This document shows positions 10,444 through 22,027 of a stretch of 64,000 bases of DNA, one piece after another. Every line of letters starts with the position of its first letter. The stretch's first letter is position 1. Below the pieces are notes generated by a model, which saw only the letters and a list, made by a program, of their open reading frames with translations, searched no databases and was not told the DNA's origin. The translations under genes were made by a program, and so were the position numbers. Origin of the DNA: Emydura subglobosa. Taxonomy: Eukaryota > Chordata > Testudines > Chelidae. The DNA lies in NCBI GenBank assembly GCA_007922225.1, contig ML679956.1:13489049-13553048 (forward strand), given 5' to 3'.

Positions 10444-11586
10444 GTGATGTCACAGAGGCTGGCCTGCTACAAGCCATCGAGGGGAACAATTCCCGATTGC
10501 TGCAGGCTGTTACACATCATCTGCAGTCTGTGGAGCGCCTGTTCTGGTCCCAGGAAACAAGCACAGATATCGTTATGCAGCTGTGGGGTGATGACCATTG
10601 GCTGCAGAACTTTCGTATGCCAAAGGTCACTTTTCTTGAACTTTGTGTGGAGCTGTCCCCGGCCCTGAAGCGCGTGAATACTTGCTTGAGACCAGCTCTG
10701 ACAGTGGAGAAGCGAGTGGCCATCGCTCTGTGGAAACTGGCAATCTCCGACTATTACCACTTGGTTGGGAATTAATTTGGAGTCGGTAAATCCACAGTGG
10801 GAGCTGCCGTGATTCAGGTATGCTGCGCCATCAATAGACTTCTGCTACAAAGGATAGTGACTTTGGGAAATGTGCAGGACCTAGTGGACGGGTTTGCCAC
10901 AATGGGGTTCCCAAACTGGGGGGAGGGAAGGGGGCTATTGATGGCACGCACATCCCTATCTTAGCGCCTGACCACCTTGCAACAGACTACGTAAACCGCA
11001 AGGGATAATTTTCAATGGTGTTGCAGGCCCTTGTGGCTCACAGGGGTCGTTTCACCGACATCTATGTGCGGTGGTCTGAAAAGGTGCATGATGTGCATAT
11101 TTAGGAACTCGGGTCTGTTCTCGAACATGGAGGCAGGCGCTTTCTTCCCAAACCAAAAAATTCACATCGGGGATGTGGAAATACCAAGAGTGATCCTGGG
11201 GGATCCTGCTTATCCCTTGCTCTCTTGGCTAATGAAGCCGTACATCGGGCACCTCGACAGCGACAAGGAGCGTTTTAATAACAGTCTCAGCACTTGCAGA
11301 ATGGTGTGGAATGTGCGTTTGGGCATTAAAAGGCCAGATGGAGATGTCTCCTTACTAGGCTGGACATGAATGAAAAAAACATCCCATCAGTTATATCTGC
11401 GTGCTGTGTTCTTCATAATGTCCATGAAACGAAGGGGGAAAGGTTCCCCCAGGGTTGGGCTGTGGAGGCAGAAAGACTGGCCACCAATTTTGAGCAGCCA
11501 GTTGGCAGCAATACGCTCAGAGCCAATCACGGAGCATTTCGCCTTCGGGAAGCATTGAAAAACAGGTTCTGCAATGAGACACAGTA
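10444..11586 (+). pseudogene. Harbinger DDE transposase pseudogene (HARBI1-like)
   Basis: The N-terminal stretch from about 10.5 kb contains TVEKRVAIALWKLA, and then a TAA at 10,773-10,775 interrupts LVGN-FGVGKSTVG; a single base change of CAA to TAA would explain it. GAIDGTHIPI carries the first catalytic Asp (codon at 10,940-10,942), but a shift of frame separates it from the upstream part. A further stop follows VNRKG. The second Asp lies in ILGDPAYPLLSWLMKPY (11,202-11,204). The third acidic residue (VECAFG, GAA at 11,309-11,311) is in a different frame from HLDSDKERFNN, with a TAA soon after it. The tail LDMNEKNIPSVISACCVLHN is readable to about 11.58 kb. At least three frameshifts and three stops make it dead. 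Confidence 0.8.
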
Positions 11587-11664
11587 ATGTTTTCTGTATG
11601 ATTTGTGCCCCCCTACCATCGGTATCAGTACCCTGCAAATCCCTCCCCAAACAAGTTATGATTT

Positions 11665-11703
11665 AATAAAGACACATGTATTGAAATGCTGCAAAGTTTT
11701 ATT
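11665..11703. promoter_or_regulatory. Two facing poly(A) signals
   Basis: AATAAA on the plus strand at 11,665-11,670, just after the transposase tail, and AATAAA on the minus strand at 11,698-11,703, after the Myb-like pseudogene. They are 27 bases apart and point at each other, which fits two convergent genes ending back to back inside the Harbinger element. Confidence 0.55.
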
Positions 11704-11854
11704 TATGAACATTCCGGTGGCGGGGGAGTGTTAATTCACAGTTTAAAGTGACAGTGTGGTTGCTTGCAGTACTGTTCTCAACAGGGCCACCGTGTTTTTC
11801 TGCCTGCCTCCACCGGGATGGAGTGCACCATGTACTGCAGCCTGCCCTATCTCT

Positions 11855-13650
11855 TCCTAGGCCACTTGGGGGTAGGGGAGGGCAGCAAAGCGACCAGCAG
11901 AGGAACGTTGTGGAGGGACTGCAGAGGGACTCTGTCCTGCGCCGCTCTTCCTGTAGCTCCACAAGATGCCTGAGCATGTCTGCCTGATCCCGCATTATTC
12001 GCAGCATCTCCTGCTGCGTACTGTGCTCCTGCCCCTGTGTGATCTTCTAGGCTCCATGTCCATGTCCTGTTTCTGGGACAAGGACATCCTCCACGCTTGG
12101 AACTCTGTCTCCGAGGCCACGGAGGCATTCATGAGCTCGCCAAACATGTCGTTCCCTCTTCTTTCCCTCTTTCTGATCTGCAAAAGTCTTTCTGCAGCAG
12201 TTCTGGCGGGGGGGTTGGGGAAGAGCCAAGGCCGAGGTGTTATAGAAAGAAAAGATATTCACAACGTTGCCATTGTCAGCAGATCCAGAGAACTGAAGCA
12301 ACTGCAACAATGTAAAAAATACTCCCCTTAGTGTGCACAAGGCTAAGCCAGACCCGCATTCCTTTCTGAGCATCTCAGAAGGGTCGGCTTGCTCTGCCGT
12401 TACAGAGATGGTAAGCCAGGGGCTCTTTAATCTGCTATAAAGAGGCTTAATTATCGCTAAAAATCACAGTCCAAAAGAAATTTAGGAGGGGGGTGACCGG
12501 GTGCCACGGTTATATTCAGAGGAACGGTTTGGGATGAGATGGGCACAGTTGATTAGAGGACACCGCGGATTAATTGTATCGTCAGATACCTTTGGACAAT
12601 TACAGAACTGACTCAGTATGCCCATAGAAAGGAGACTAGAGGAGTATAGGGTATCGATTGTATAGCTTGGGTGCTTTAAACATGCGCCATCTTCCCTAGG
12701 TGACCATGAGTGATATCAGTCTCCTGAGGGTAATGCAGGAGGAAAGGGAAGATTTGCTGCACGCAGCGAGGTACAGGCCTGGCCCTTATGCAGCTGTGCT
12801 GTGTTCTGCCATGATTCCTGCTCATTTGATTGCAGCGTGGAGCAGTAAAATATCCTACCATGGTGGAAGAAACAAGGCTGCCCTCCCCAGAAACCTTGTG
12901 CAAAGGGTAGCAGATTACCTACATGAAAGTTTCCTTGAGATATCAACGGACGATTCTCGGAGCATACCTCTGTATATAAATAATCTGTTCCAAGAGTAAC
13001 CTGCCAGTAAAGTCCACTAACACTCAGCAATCCCCTTCCCCCCGATTAGAAAGGCCATCTTAGACATTGGATCAAGGACATAACTGCTAGGAAGAAAAAA
13101 AACCTCACCAGATGTGCCTTCCCCAGGATCCCGATCATTATTGCTGTCCTGTGTGTTGCTAGACTGCTCTGGGGTCAGGAATAGGTCCTGGTTGTCTGGA
13201 AGAATGGACACCCCGCTCTCCTATACTCTGCTCTCCTCATCCTCATCCTCTTCCCTGTCCACAGAGCCCTCTTCATTCTCCCTGGACTGGGATCCAGCAG
13301 AGGCATTGAGGCTGCATGGCGGCACTGTGGTGGGGTCACTACCAAGAATTGCATGCAGCTCCTCATAGACGCAGCATGTTTTGGGCAAGGAGCCAGAATG
13401 GCTGTTAACTTCCCTAGCTTTCTAATATGCCTGCCTTAGCTCTTTGATCTTCACGCGGCACTGCTGCATGTCCCTGTTGTGCCCCGTCTCCAACATGCCC
13501 TGGGATATTTTCCCGTATATGACCAAATTTCTTTTGCTGGCTCTGAGCTGAGCCATAACGGACTCCTCGCCCTACAGACCGATGAGATCCAAGACCTCTG
13601 GTCGACTCCATGCTGGAGCGCATCTGGGCCTTACAGTCGCCATGACAAGT
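11855..13650 (-). pseudogene. Myb/SANT-like Harbinger accessory protein pseudogene, probably two exons
   Basis: In Harbinger elements this protein binds DNA and carries the transposase to the ends. On the minus strand the first exon (about 13.65-13.11 kb) shows a trihelix/SANT pattern: APAWSRPEVLDLIGL, a TAG where Trp is usual, then GEESVMAQLRASKRN, ISQGMLETGHNRDMQQC and KIKELRQAY, a second TAG, and an acidic/Ser-rich tail including LTPEQSSNTQDSN. A GT donor lies at about 13,107-13,108 after GEGTSG. A lysine/arginine-rich second exon with IRKRERRGNDMFGELM starts near 12.2 kb and ends in a coiled region (MLRIMRDQADMLRHLVELQ) near 11.95 kb. The intron call is inferred. Two in-frame stops break exon 1. 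Confidence 0.7.
12700..12999 (+). CDS. Unrecognised 99-codon open frame inside the Harbinger element
   Basis: An ATG-to-stop frame reading MTMSDISLLRVMQEEREDLL at the start, with a later PRNLVQRVADYLHESFLEI, helical-looking and without a stop although the neighbouring transposon genes are riddled with them. A pyrimidine-rich CATCTTCCCTAG lies just before it and could be a splice acceptor. It sits within the presumed intron of the minus-strand Myb-like gene. I do not recognise a family. A 104-codon minus-strand frame overlaps it, so chance openness is possible. Confidence 0.25.
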   Translation: MTMSDISLLRVMQEEREDLLHAARYRPGPYAAVLCSAMIPAHLIAAWSSKISYHGGRNKAALPRNLVQRVADYLHESFLEISTDDSRSIPLYINNLFQE

Positions 13651-14004
13651 TCAGCTACAAAGCTCTCTCCACACTGGCTGAAATGAAAATTCAAATTTTC
13701 CCGGGGCTTGAGGGGAGGGGTGATTTCTTGTTGCATGGCCATGTAACAGCAGTGCGCAAATGTCCAGAGCGGTCACTATGGGGCATTATGGGATAGGTCC
13801 CAGAGGCCATTAACATCGAATTACGTTACGCTCTGTCTACACTGATGCAAATTCGACACATGAAATTCGAATTACGTGCTACGCCATTTGTGGAGGTGGT
13901 TTTATTAGGTTGATTTTTACCGCGCTTTAAGTCACCAGAACTAACATGCCAGTGTAGACGCATGCTTTACGAGGTCGATGAAAGTGACGTTACATCGATC
14001 TCTG

Positions 14005-15895
14005 TCACCAGTGTAGACTAGGCCTCACTATTAAAAATTTACACCTTACCTCCAGTTTGAATTTGTCTAGCTTCAACGTCCAGCCACTGGATCTTGTTAT
14101 ATCTTTCTCTGCTGGACTGAAGACTCTATTATTAAATATGTAATCGTCATCCCATAATCTGTTCTTTGTTAAACTAAATAGATTGAGCTCCTTGAGTCTA
14201 TCACTATAAGGCATGTTTTCTAATCCTTTACTCATTCTTGTGGCTCTGCTCTAAATCTTCTCCAATTTATTAACATCTTTCTTGAACTATGGGCACCAGA
14301 ACTGGACACACTATTCCAGTAGTGGTTGTAACAGTGCCAAATACAGAGGTCAGATAACTTCTCTACTCCTACTCAAGATTCAACTGTTTATGCATCCCAG
14401 AATCACATTAGCTGTTTTAGCTACAGAGGAGTTTATGGTCAGCTAACTATCCACCACCACCCCTGTATCTTTTTCAGAGTCACTGCTTCCGAGGATAGAG
14501 TCCACCATCTTGTAAGTATGGCCTACGTTATTTGTTTCCAGCTATATGCATTTATATTTAGTCGTATTAAAATGCATATTGTTTGCTTGTGCCCAATTTA
14601 CCAAGAAATCTAGATCACTTTGAATCAATGAGCTGTCATCTTCATTATTTACTACTCCCCCGATTTGTGTCATCTACAAACTTTATCAGTAATGATTTTA
14701 TATTTTCTTCTAGGTCATTGATAAATATGTTAAATAGAATAGGGCCAAGAACCAATCCCTGTGGGACCCCACTGGAAACAGACACACTTGATGACATTTT
14801 CCAGTAACATTTTTAGACCTATCAGTTAGCCAGTTTTTAATTCATTTAATGTGTGCCATGTTAATTTTATATCATTCTAGTTTTTTAATCAAAATGTCAT
14901 GCAGCATCAAGTCAAATGCCTTAGAGAAATCTAAGTCTATTTCATCAACACTATTATCTTTATCAACCAAACTTGTAATCGCATTAAAAAAAAAGAGCAA
15001 GTTAGTTTGACAGAACCTATTTTCCACAAACCTATGTTGATTTGCATTAATTACATTACCCACCTTTAGTTCATGATTAATCACGTTCTATATCAGATGT
15101 TCCATTATCTTGCCTGAGATGGATATCAGGCTGATAGTCCTATAATTATTCAAGTCATCCCATTTTCCCTTTTAAAAAATTGGCAGAATTTTAGCTTTCT
15201 TTCGGTGTTTTGGAACTTCCCCGGTCCTCCAAGACTTAGTGAAAATCAACATTAATAGTACAGCAGGCTCCTTAGCCAGCTCTTTTAAAACTCTTGGATG
15301 TCAGGTATCTGGACCTGCTAATTTAAAAATGTCTGACTGTAGCAGCATCTGTTTAACATCCTCCAGGGATACAAATGGAATACAAAGAGTGTTATCATTA
15401 CCATATGATGAGAAGACATAATCTGTTTTTCTCCAAATATAATATTTATTGAACACCTTTGCTTTTTCTGCATTACTATTGATAATTTTACCATTTCCAT
15501 ATAGAAATAGAGCAATACCATTATCAGGATTCTTTTTGTTCCTAATATATTTTAAAATGTCCTTTTTATTGTCCTTAACTCTGGTGGCCATCAATTTCTC
15601 CTAATGTCCCTTGACTTTCCTTATCTATTTGCTACAGTTCCTAATTTCTGAATTATATTCATTACTATCAACTTCCCATTTCTTCCATTTGTTATATATT
15701 ATTGTTTTTTTCACAGCTGCCTTCACTTCTTTTCCAAAACAAGTTTGTTTTTTTTAACCAGCATGACCTTCTTCCTTAGTTTTGGGATTGTGGCTTTTTG
15801 GGCATCTAAATGTTCTTAAATTATTTCCAATTATCATTCCCAGTTCTCTGATTTGGCTCATAATTGTTTTTTCAGTTTTGTGAAGTTGGTCCTAA
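14005..15895 (-). pseudogene. CR1 ORF2 (reverse transcriptase) remnant
   Basis: Minus-strand pieces in CR1 order. Upstream at 15.59-15.30 kb: KDILKYIRNKKNPD, then EKAKVFNKYY and LEDVKQMLLQSD, ending FKLAGPDT. At about 15.08-14.87 kb: NANQHRFVENRFCQTNLLFF then [20 protein letters not shown], the first catalytic-Asp block (here [10 protein letters not shown]). At 14.2 kb: KGLENMPYSDRLKELNLFSL, the C-terminal block. Between these the frame is broken by stops and shifts. Residual CR1-like coding similarity extends to about 15.9 kb. Confidence 0.75.
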
Positions 15896-15906
15896 TAAAG
15901 CACTGA

Positions 15907-15907
<1 letters not shown>

Positions 15908-15945
<38 letters not shown>
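15908..15945. repeat. (TA)19 microsatellite
   Basis: An uninterrupted TA dinucleotide run of 38 bases at the upstream edge of the old CR1. It is likely to vary in length between individuals. Confidence 0.9.
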
Positions 15946-15953
<8 letters not shown>

Positions 15954-16345
15954 TTACTTTATTTGGATTTTATTCTGCTTTCACATAATAATTTATTCTG
16001 CTTTCACAAGTCATGATCACTTGTACCTAAGCTACCATTAACTTTTAGTACTTATGTCTCTTTCCTCCTTACTAGTCTGCAGGAGAAATAGATTGATTTG
16101 TTGTTTGGTTTTTTTGGTGTGAGTATGTGACTTATCTTATTGAACAAAGGTCATGCAAGGGGTGAGTTTCACATTTATTTCTGAATACAGTGAGGCCTGT
16201 GATCACCCTTTTGGGTAGTATGCTCTGTAAAAGATATGGCAATTTCCTGCAATATCCTGGGCAAACCTTCTCAAATTAAACTTAATTCAGTAAGGTTTAG
16301 CTTAAATATCTTTGGAATCCATTATATTAAAAATGCCAAGTTTAT

Positions 16346-17060
16346 GTATTATTGTGGGATTGGGTGCAACTTCTCTAGTGGGGAGATGTGGCCATTGTAA
16401 ACCTTGGGAAGTATTATTAGCTTCAAAGGACTATTTTTAACATTGTGCCAGACAAAGTTAAGTGGGGTTCCTGGGAAATACCTGGGGGAAGGTAAATGCA
16501 AATTACCACCTTCAATTATGCAAAGATCCAACCTTCTGGAGCTTCATCCTGAGGAGAGAACCGTTGTCTGGTTGATTATCTATTCATGGTCTCTGCAGAT
16601 CAAAGATCCAAACAGTAGTGTTGAGTGACTCACTGATTCATGGGGGTGCTTGTTCTGAGCTAACAGCTTTTAAGAACTTGTGACCACTTGGTAGGGTTTG
16701 AAGGACTGTTCACCTGTCAGAGCCCTTGATGGAGATGGGATGATCTCCAGTAAGCTTATTAGCATGCATGTAGGTTCTTTTAATATGTTTTCTCTGTAAC
16801 GCTTTCACATTAAGAATAAATGTGCTTGCTTAGAATGAGCTGTGTGATAATTTAAGTGTCAGTAATTATGCTGCTTAGGCAGTCTGATTTGCTGGACAAC
16901 TCAGAGTATAAACAGAGAATATTGCAGCCTGGAAAAACCCTGGCAAAGAGGGGGAGAGACGTGTATCTCTGCCCAAGAGAGATGATGGCTGAGGAGTCAG
17001 GAGCCTAGAGTGGGTGCCCCTCGCTGGACCACAAGGGGAAAATACAGGTGCAGTTTCCCT
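16346..17060 (+). mobile_element. LTR-like or retroposon-like block with AATAAA
   Basis: A coherent block with a G-rich start (GTGGGATTGGGTGCAAC), a CACCTGTCAGAGC motif, an AATAAA at 16,815-16,820 followed by a GTGCTTGCTTAGAA stretch, and a purine-rich end (GAGGGGGAGAGACG). The U3-R-U5-like order suggests a solo LTR. I could not fix TG/CA ends or a target duplication, so the borders are approximate. A single-copy transcript end is an alternative. Confidence 0.35.
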
Positions 17061-17314
17061 GAACTATGACATGCTCCATAACCTAGTTCCAGCTCCTGTG
17101 AAAGCTCTGTCTCCTGCACTCACAAGTCTGCCCCGGTTGTTGACAGCTGCTCGGTTTCAGCTGTTGTGGGAGGTTGCAGGCACAGAGCAAGAGGTGCTCT
17201 CATTGAAGTAGCCATGGCCACTCCCTTGAACTGAAGTCTTTATTCCTCAGGGGAGCCAGTGCACAGAGAATGAGATAGGGATGAAGTGCTCGCAGAGGTC
17301 TGTGTGGATCAAAA

Positions 17315-18007
17315 CAGGGGTTCCCAAACTGGGGGCCATGTCCCAAAGGTGGGCAACAACACAGTCCCGGGTGGTCCGCCGTAGGTGAAGTTGTGGGGGA
17401 GGAGCATTGCCCCCCTAAACTGTATATGTTGGCAGAGTGGTGGCCAGCGATGGCCCCACCCAGGGCCGGAGGAGCTCAATGCCCCCGGCAGGTGGCAGGG
17501 GGTGAAGTGGACCTGCTGGGCAGTGGGAGGAGGGCAAAGAGAAGGTGCCGGCCTTGAAAGGTAGCAACTCCCGAGCTGGCTGGAGGGTTTGAGACATTTC
17601 TGCTCTGAGCCACTACACCTTGCGATCTATGGCTGTATGGCCCCCTGGAGTATCAGCCCCATGACCCCACAAGGATCGGGGATGGGTGATCGGGACTGTC
17701 AAGGTTACAGCAGGGCCTGCCCCAAGCATCTGCCTTTGCCCAGCACTGATGGCCCCTAAGCCCTTCTCTCATTCATGGGCAAGGGCTGCCTGTGAGGCCT
17801 GCTAGGGTGCTGGGTGGGTGATTGGGGCAGAGCTGCCAGAACCAGCTCAAGGCACTCATCAGGCTGCCAAGGTGGAGGGTGGCGGTAGGGGGTGGCTGGG
17901 GCAACTACCGGACCCCTCTCCCTGACAAACATGCATTAACAGTGGGTCACAGTGCCTAGTGCAGCTGCACAGATAGGCCTCCGGGGAAGAACGTTTGGGA
18001 ACCCCAG
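17315..18007. mobile_element. Non-autonomous hAT-like element, 693 bp
   Basis: The left end CAGGGGTTCCCAAAC and the complement of the right end CTGGGGTTCCCAAAC differ at one base: terminal inverted repeats of the hAT type. The interior is GC-rich and non-coding. The 8-base flanks GATCAAAA and GCTTAGAA match at only 5 of 8 positions, so the target duplication is not demonstrated. Open frames inside follow from the GC content. Confidence 0.6.
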
Positions 18008-20739
18008 GCTTAGAAGAGGGGCAGTGGTGTTTTGTACCAATGGAAGTATTTTCAGATTGTCAGAGTTCCCACTCCATTACATTATAGTCATACATCCAGA
18101 AAGTGTCTTAGGAGGCTGTTACGGGACACCAGAAAGCACGAGAACCTGGAGAAAAGTCATGTAGGGAAGGTGGCAGGACAAGAGTTGCAGAATGGGATGG
18201 AATGCAATGAGCACTCCCCTCGTCCGTGGCACATACCTCACACACGTCATGAACACAAATCCACTCCCAGCCCCAATGAAATGTACCTCTCTCCGTTCCT
18301 TTCCCACTGATGACGTGACCCCAAACCATTACTCTCTCACCTTCGTTGTCATTTGTCTTGAAGCCATTTCCTACCATCCAGCAGTGATATATGCCCCAAA
18401 GCCCATTCCCTTCTCATGCCCTAGTGACATTTACTCCCAACCCATTCGTTTTTCCATTCACCAGCTATATATCTCCTCACTCTGAAAGACAAACAAAATC
18501 ACATCACCTTCTTTGGTATTGTCAAGTCCATTTATCTTTGAGGCAGGAGCATATGTTGCTGGGAATAGACTAATAGGCCAGGAAGGAAGATACAGATTGT
18601 TATATCTCGTGCTAAATCGTTAAAGCATTCTAGTACCTGTATAGCGAGCAGAGAGAACTCCAGAGAATCCATTCAACATATAGTACAGCTAGTGTGATGT
18701 ACTGAGCTGCAATTAAAAACTGGAGACTGAGCATTTATGGTAATGTTTACATTTAATACAATACATTGACAACTTACATTTTTCTGGTACATTTTACTAG
18801 GGCCATGAAAAATTTTGAGGACTGAGTAAATATTAACAGCTTAAAGATTTACATTGAAGATTCCACTGGTCAGTGTGCTTTCAGAAGCTTAGTTGAATGT
18901 ATCCAAACCTATTTGGTTTCAAAATCTTGCCAAATAGGATTTTTCATGAGATTTGTAGTGTTTCTTCACTAAAACCAGGCCATGCATACTGCAAGACCAG
19001 CCTTTTTTTGTGGTATTTCAGTACTTTTGCTTTCCATACCAGCTACAGACAGGAAGTACTTGAGGCTCATGACAAGGGACAAAGTGAACTTTTTCAGATC
19101 TTATCTATCTCAGGTTCAAGTTTGGTTCCAGTTCTGGTGGAAGGTTTGTTGTTTTATCCAACCTGTAGTATTTTGTGAGCCCTACCATATTGAATTTCCT
19201 TTCTTTATCACTTACACAGAACTGTCAGTACAAAGGTCACACAAATATATTTCCATATTAAGGAATAAAAATACAAAAATTGGAAAGAATAGCTGAACAA
19301 ACCGTCAACCTCTGTTTGCATAACAGAAAGTAGCTAGATGATGAAATCTTAATGGCACAGTGACCTTAATGGCTCTGATATGTCTGTAATCCTTTCCCAG
19401 TAACCTTGGGAAAAGTTTGAATGGAGACGTGCATTTGAAACAATGTCCTGGCTTAATGTTTGGAACAATTTGTATTGTACAGTCTGTTGATTTTTTTTTA
19501 ATCCACCTCATATTATTTTACATCTTGCCTTCCATCATGATGAAGAGTTCATGCCAGTGCCATGATGACTAATATTAAGCTCATCTTTGAAACAAAGGAA
19601 TGTACAAGTTACAGCCAGGTGCAGGTCTTAATGGGCTTCTCGCAATGCTGCCAACACATAATTGCCATAAGTCAGTCTAAGCTCTATGGAGTCAGTTCCC
19701 TCTGTTTTGTAGTCCATTTGTCCTTATTGCTTGTTCAGCTCCTTAATGCATTAATGATAAGATAGTATGGTGAATATGTAATACCAAAAAACAAAACCCC
19801 CAAGACAATGAATCAATATTGCACTTACCCAAGCTGGCTGCTGAGAAGCAGAACACAGATAAATTAGACAGTTTGCAGCAGCGGGAAACTCATCTTTTCC
19901 AAAGCTTTCCTTTCCCTCCACTAATTTCAGGTTTATGTTGTTGTACTTTTTGAGAATATTGGGGTCCGGTTTTCAGAACTGTCTTCTACTTTTGCACGTG
20001 CTGGAACTCTTTGCCTGATGATAGCTTATTTACTCATATGTATTTCCATTTGCACCTAATAATGTTCTCTAGATGCAATATAAAATTAATCGCACAACAA
20101 ATAAAAATCATGAGACAATACAACAAAATGAACAGAATACCTGAAAAGCCCACCCAACATCAAGGAAGTTCTAACCTCCCTTCCTTCACAGTCCCCCCAA
20201 AGCAAGCTCTGTAAAGCAGAAACTTCACAGTACAAATGCTACAAAATGCACTTACAGTTCTAAATATGGGCTCAAAAATGCATGTGCAAAATTGGGGACT
20301 AAGCTGAAGTCCTTTAGAAAATCAGGTCCTAAATTCTCTGAAGTGAGCATGAAAACCTCCATGGAAATACACCGAAGCCACAGACACGTTGTAATTGCAT
20401 GTAATGCTCTTTAGAATTTTCATACTCTCTGTACTCATATTATGCTGCACCAACCTTCCCTCCCCTCTCCTCTCAGACTGCTCCATGTGGGTTACTGCAG
20501 CCCCAATGGCTGCCTGGGCAGAGACAGAGAGGCCAGTGTCTATTGAAGGCTGGTGGAGGGAGGTGATTTTATGAACTCTCCACCCTATTTTGAGCTTCCC
20601 AATCGTCCTAGCCTTTGGTTCAGCTAAGAAGCCACTTCCCACGCTACCATGCCAGTCTAGCCATCCACGGGATCAGTCATGCTGGCATCACACTTTCCAG
20701 TGTGGGAGTAAGGAGTTAACAAATAACTCTTCACCCAGG
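18008..20739. other. No gene recognised
   Basis: Unassigned DNA. Short frames at 18.0-18.5 kb and 18.9-19.3 kb have no motif support. No inverted-repeat ends or LINE motifs stand out. Confidence 0.45.
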
Positions 20740-21090
20740 CTTTATTCCTAAATCTATTATAAATACAGGCTTGAATCCTTTCACAGAGCACAACTGCACA
20801 CACAGTTCATTTTTGGAGCCAGCAGTAATATGTTGTTGAATGACTCTTGAAAAGTTGCTGCTCTTGCCTGCAGATGAAAGAGGAGGCAGCATTATGAACT
20901 AGCAGCCGTCCCCTTGAAGCTGACTGAGCCCTGGCAGAGTTTTCTCCCCTCCTCCCGCCCTCTCCCTTTATTATTGCATTATAGCTGCTTGGCAAATCAC
21001 TTGAATTCTATTGACACCTTTATGCTGCTGTTTTCTTTTCAACCAGTCAAGAGTTTACTGGTAAAGGCCTTGGGCCTTGTGCACACGAAA
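20740..21090. promoter_or_regulatory. Candidate conserved noncoding block
   Basis: A stretch without the decay signs of the neighbouring repeats. It holds closely packed homeodomain- and TALE-like words (TTTATTATTGCATTATAG, ATTGACACC, TTGAATGACT) next to a pyrimidine-rich run. It has no coding frame of note. The regulatory reading is only an impression from composition and motif density; alignment to another amniote would decide it. Confidence 0.25.
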
Positions 21091-22027
21091 AAATGATAAA
21101 AACATCTTCTTGTAGGAGTGGAAAAAGTAGACATGCTCAACAAATCTCACACAGAGATTAGCACAGTTTAGAGTCAACTCTCTTCTCCCGTCCTTCTCTT
21201 TTCACCTTATCGCCTCCTTTGCATATAAGAGTTTAGTTTAGAAGTAGGAAAATGAGTTAAAGTAAAATCCGTGGCCTGGCTTCTCTTCTGTGCCAAGATC
21301 AGCTCAGCACAGGGGCTGGGGCAGGGAAGGCAGCAATTTATACCTCCCTGCTTCTCTAGGTGCTAAACCCAGCCTATTGGTATAAATTACATTTTAGGGG
21401 CTGCTCTAATTTACTTCATCTGGCTATGGTCTCTGTGGGACTGTACATCAGTTGTGAATGGGCATAGTATGGACAGATTGCCTCACTCCCAATAAGCTCT
21501 CTCCTGCAGTTTAGGGGTGTGCAGTTGGTGCAGGAATAGTTACTTTATTTTATGCCAGCAAAGAATTCCCCTCTATCAAACCTGTTCATGTGTACTGTGC
21601 TAGCTATTTGTGCTGTTTCTTTAGCTTCAGGTAGCAACCTATATCTCTGAAGTGAAGGTCACTAGTTCTATTCCTGAATCTGCATGTATACAGATGGCTG
21701 TCACCCAATAGTTCTGCCTATGTATGCGCAAACAGTTCATTATATGTTCCTATTGATGCCAGTGGGATTGAGAGAAATAAACGGATGCTATGCAATTACA
21801 AAGTGATGCATCCCATTGGAGGGTAAAAGCAGATGACAAGTCACCTCATCACTGCATGGAATAAATTTATTGTGAGGTATGACTCAGCTCTGAAAATATG
21901 CTGCATCAGAGCATTGCATTTGGCAGTTTTGAAATGTAAATTCTACTGAATGCAGAGGATCAGTAGTACCTGAGAGAGGCAGATATAGTCCAACTTCATA
22001 AAAAGATCACTTCATGGAAAAGATCTA
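21091..22027. other. No gene recognised
   Basis: Unassigned DNA, with a loosely symmetric segment near 21.3-21.45 kb (GGTATAAATTACATTTTAGG with reversed counterparts) that may be a worn foldback repeat. No gene is seen. Confidence 0.35.

Larger units (their letters stand above)
10017..14024. mobile_element. Two-gene Harbinger (PIF) DNA transposon, inactive
   Basis: This 4,008-bp element begins GGATATGTCTACACTG and ends with the complement of GGCCTAGTCTACACTG (12 of 16 bases shared; GTCTACACTG identical). The trinucleotide TCA is duplicated at 10,014-10,016 and 14,025-14,027, the 3-base duplication of PIF/Harbinger. The CR1 sequence is continuous across the insert. It carries a DDE transposase pseudogene on the plus strand and a Myb/SANT-like pseudogene on the minus strand, converging on a pair of poly(A) signals near 11.68 kb. 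Two genes of these kinds are the defining content of autonomous Harbinger elements. Confidence 0.85.
9828..15895 (-). mobile_element. Old CR1 LINE on the minus strand, split by a Harbinger transposon
   Basis: The CR1 3' end is at the left (9828-10,016): the motif GGACCATTATGATCATCTAG and following text is the complement of the usual CR1 3' untranslated tail. The body resumes at 14,025, where the next bases continue the same CR1 sequence after a 3-base duplication TCA. Reverse-transcriptase fragments follow to about 15.6 kb and weaker CR1 coding similarity runs to about 15.9 kb, where a (TA)n tract begins. Subtracting the insert leaves about 2.06 kb, so the element is 5'-truncated, as is usual for CR1. 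Confidence 0.75.

Noticed and set aside
10905..10925. GGGTTCCCAAACTGGGGGG as a hAT end inside the Harbinger gene
   Set aside because: It is part of the transposase coding sequence (GFPNWG) just before GAIDGTH; the match with the 17,315 element tip is coincidental and has no partner end.
12716..13030. 104-codon minus-strand frame
   Set aside because: It opposes the 12,700 plus-strand frame and partly covers the Myb-like exon end; no motif supports it.
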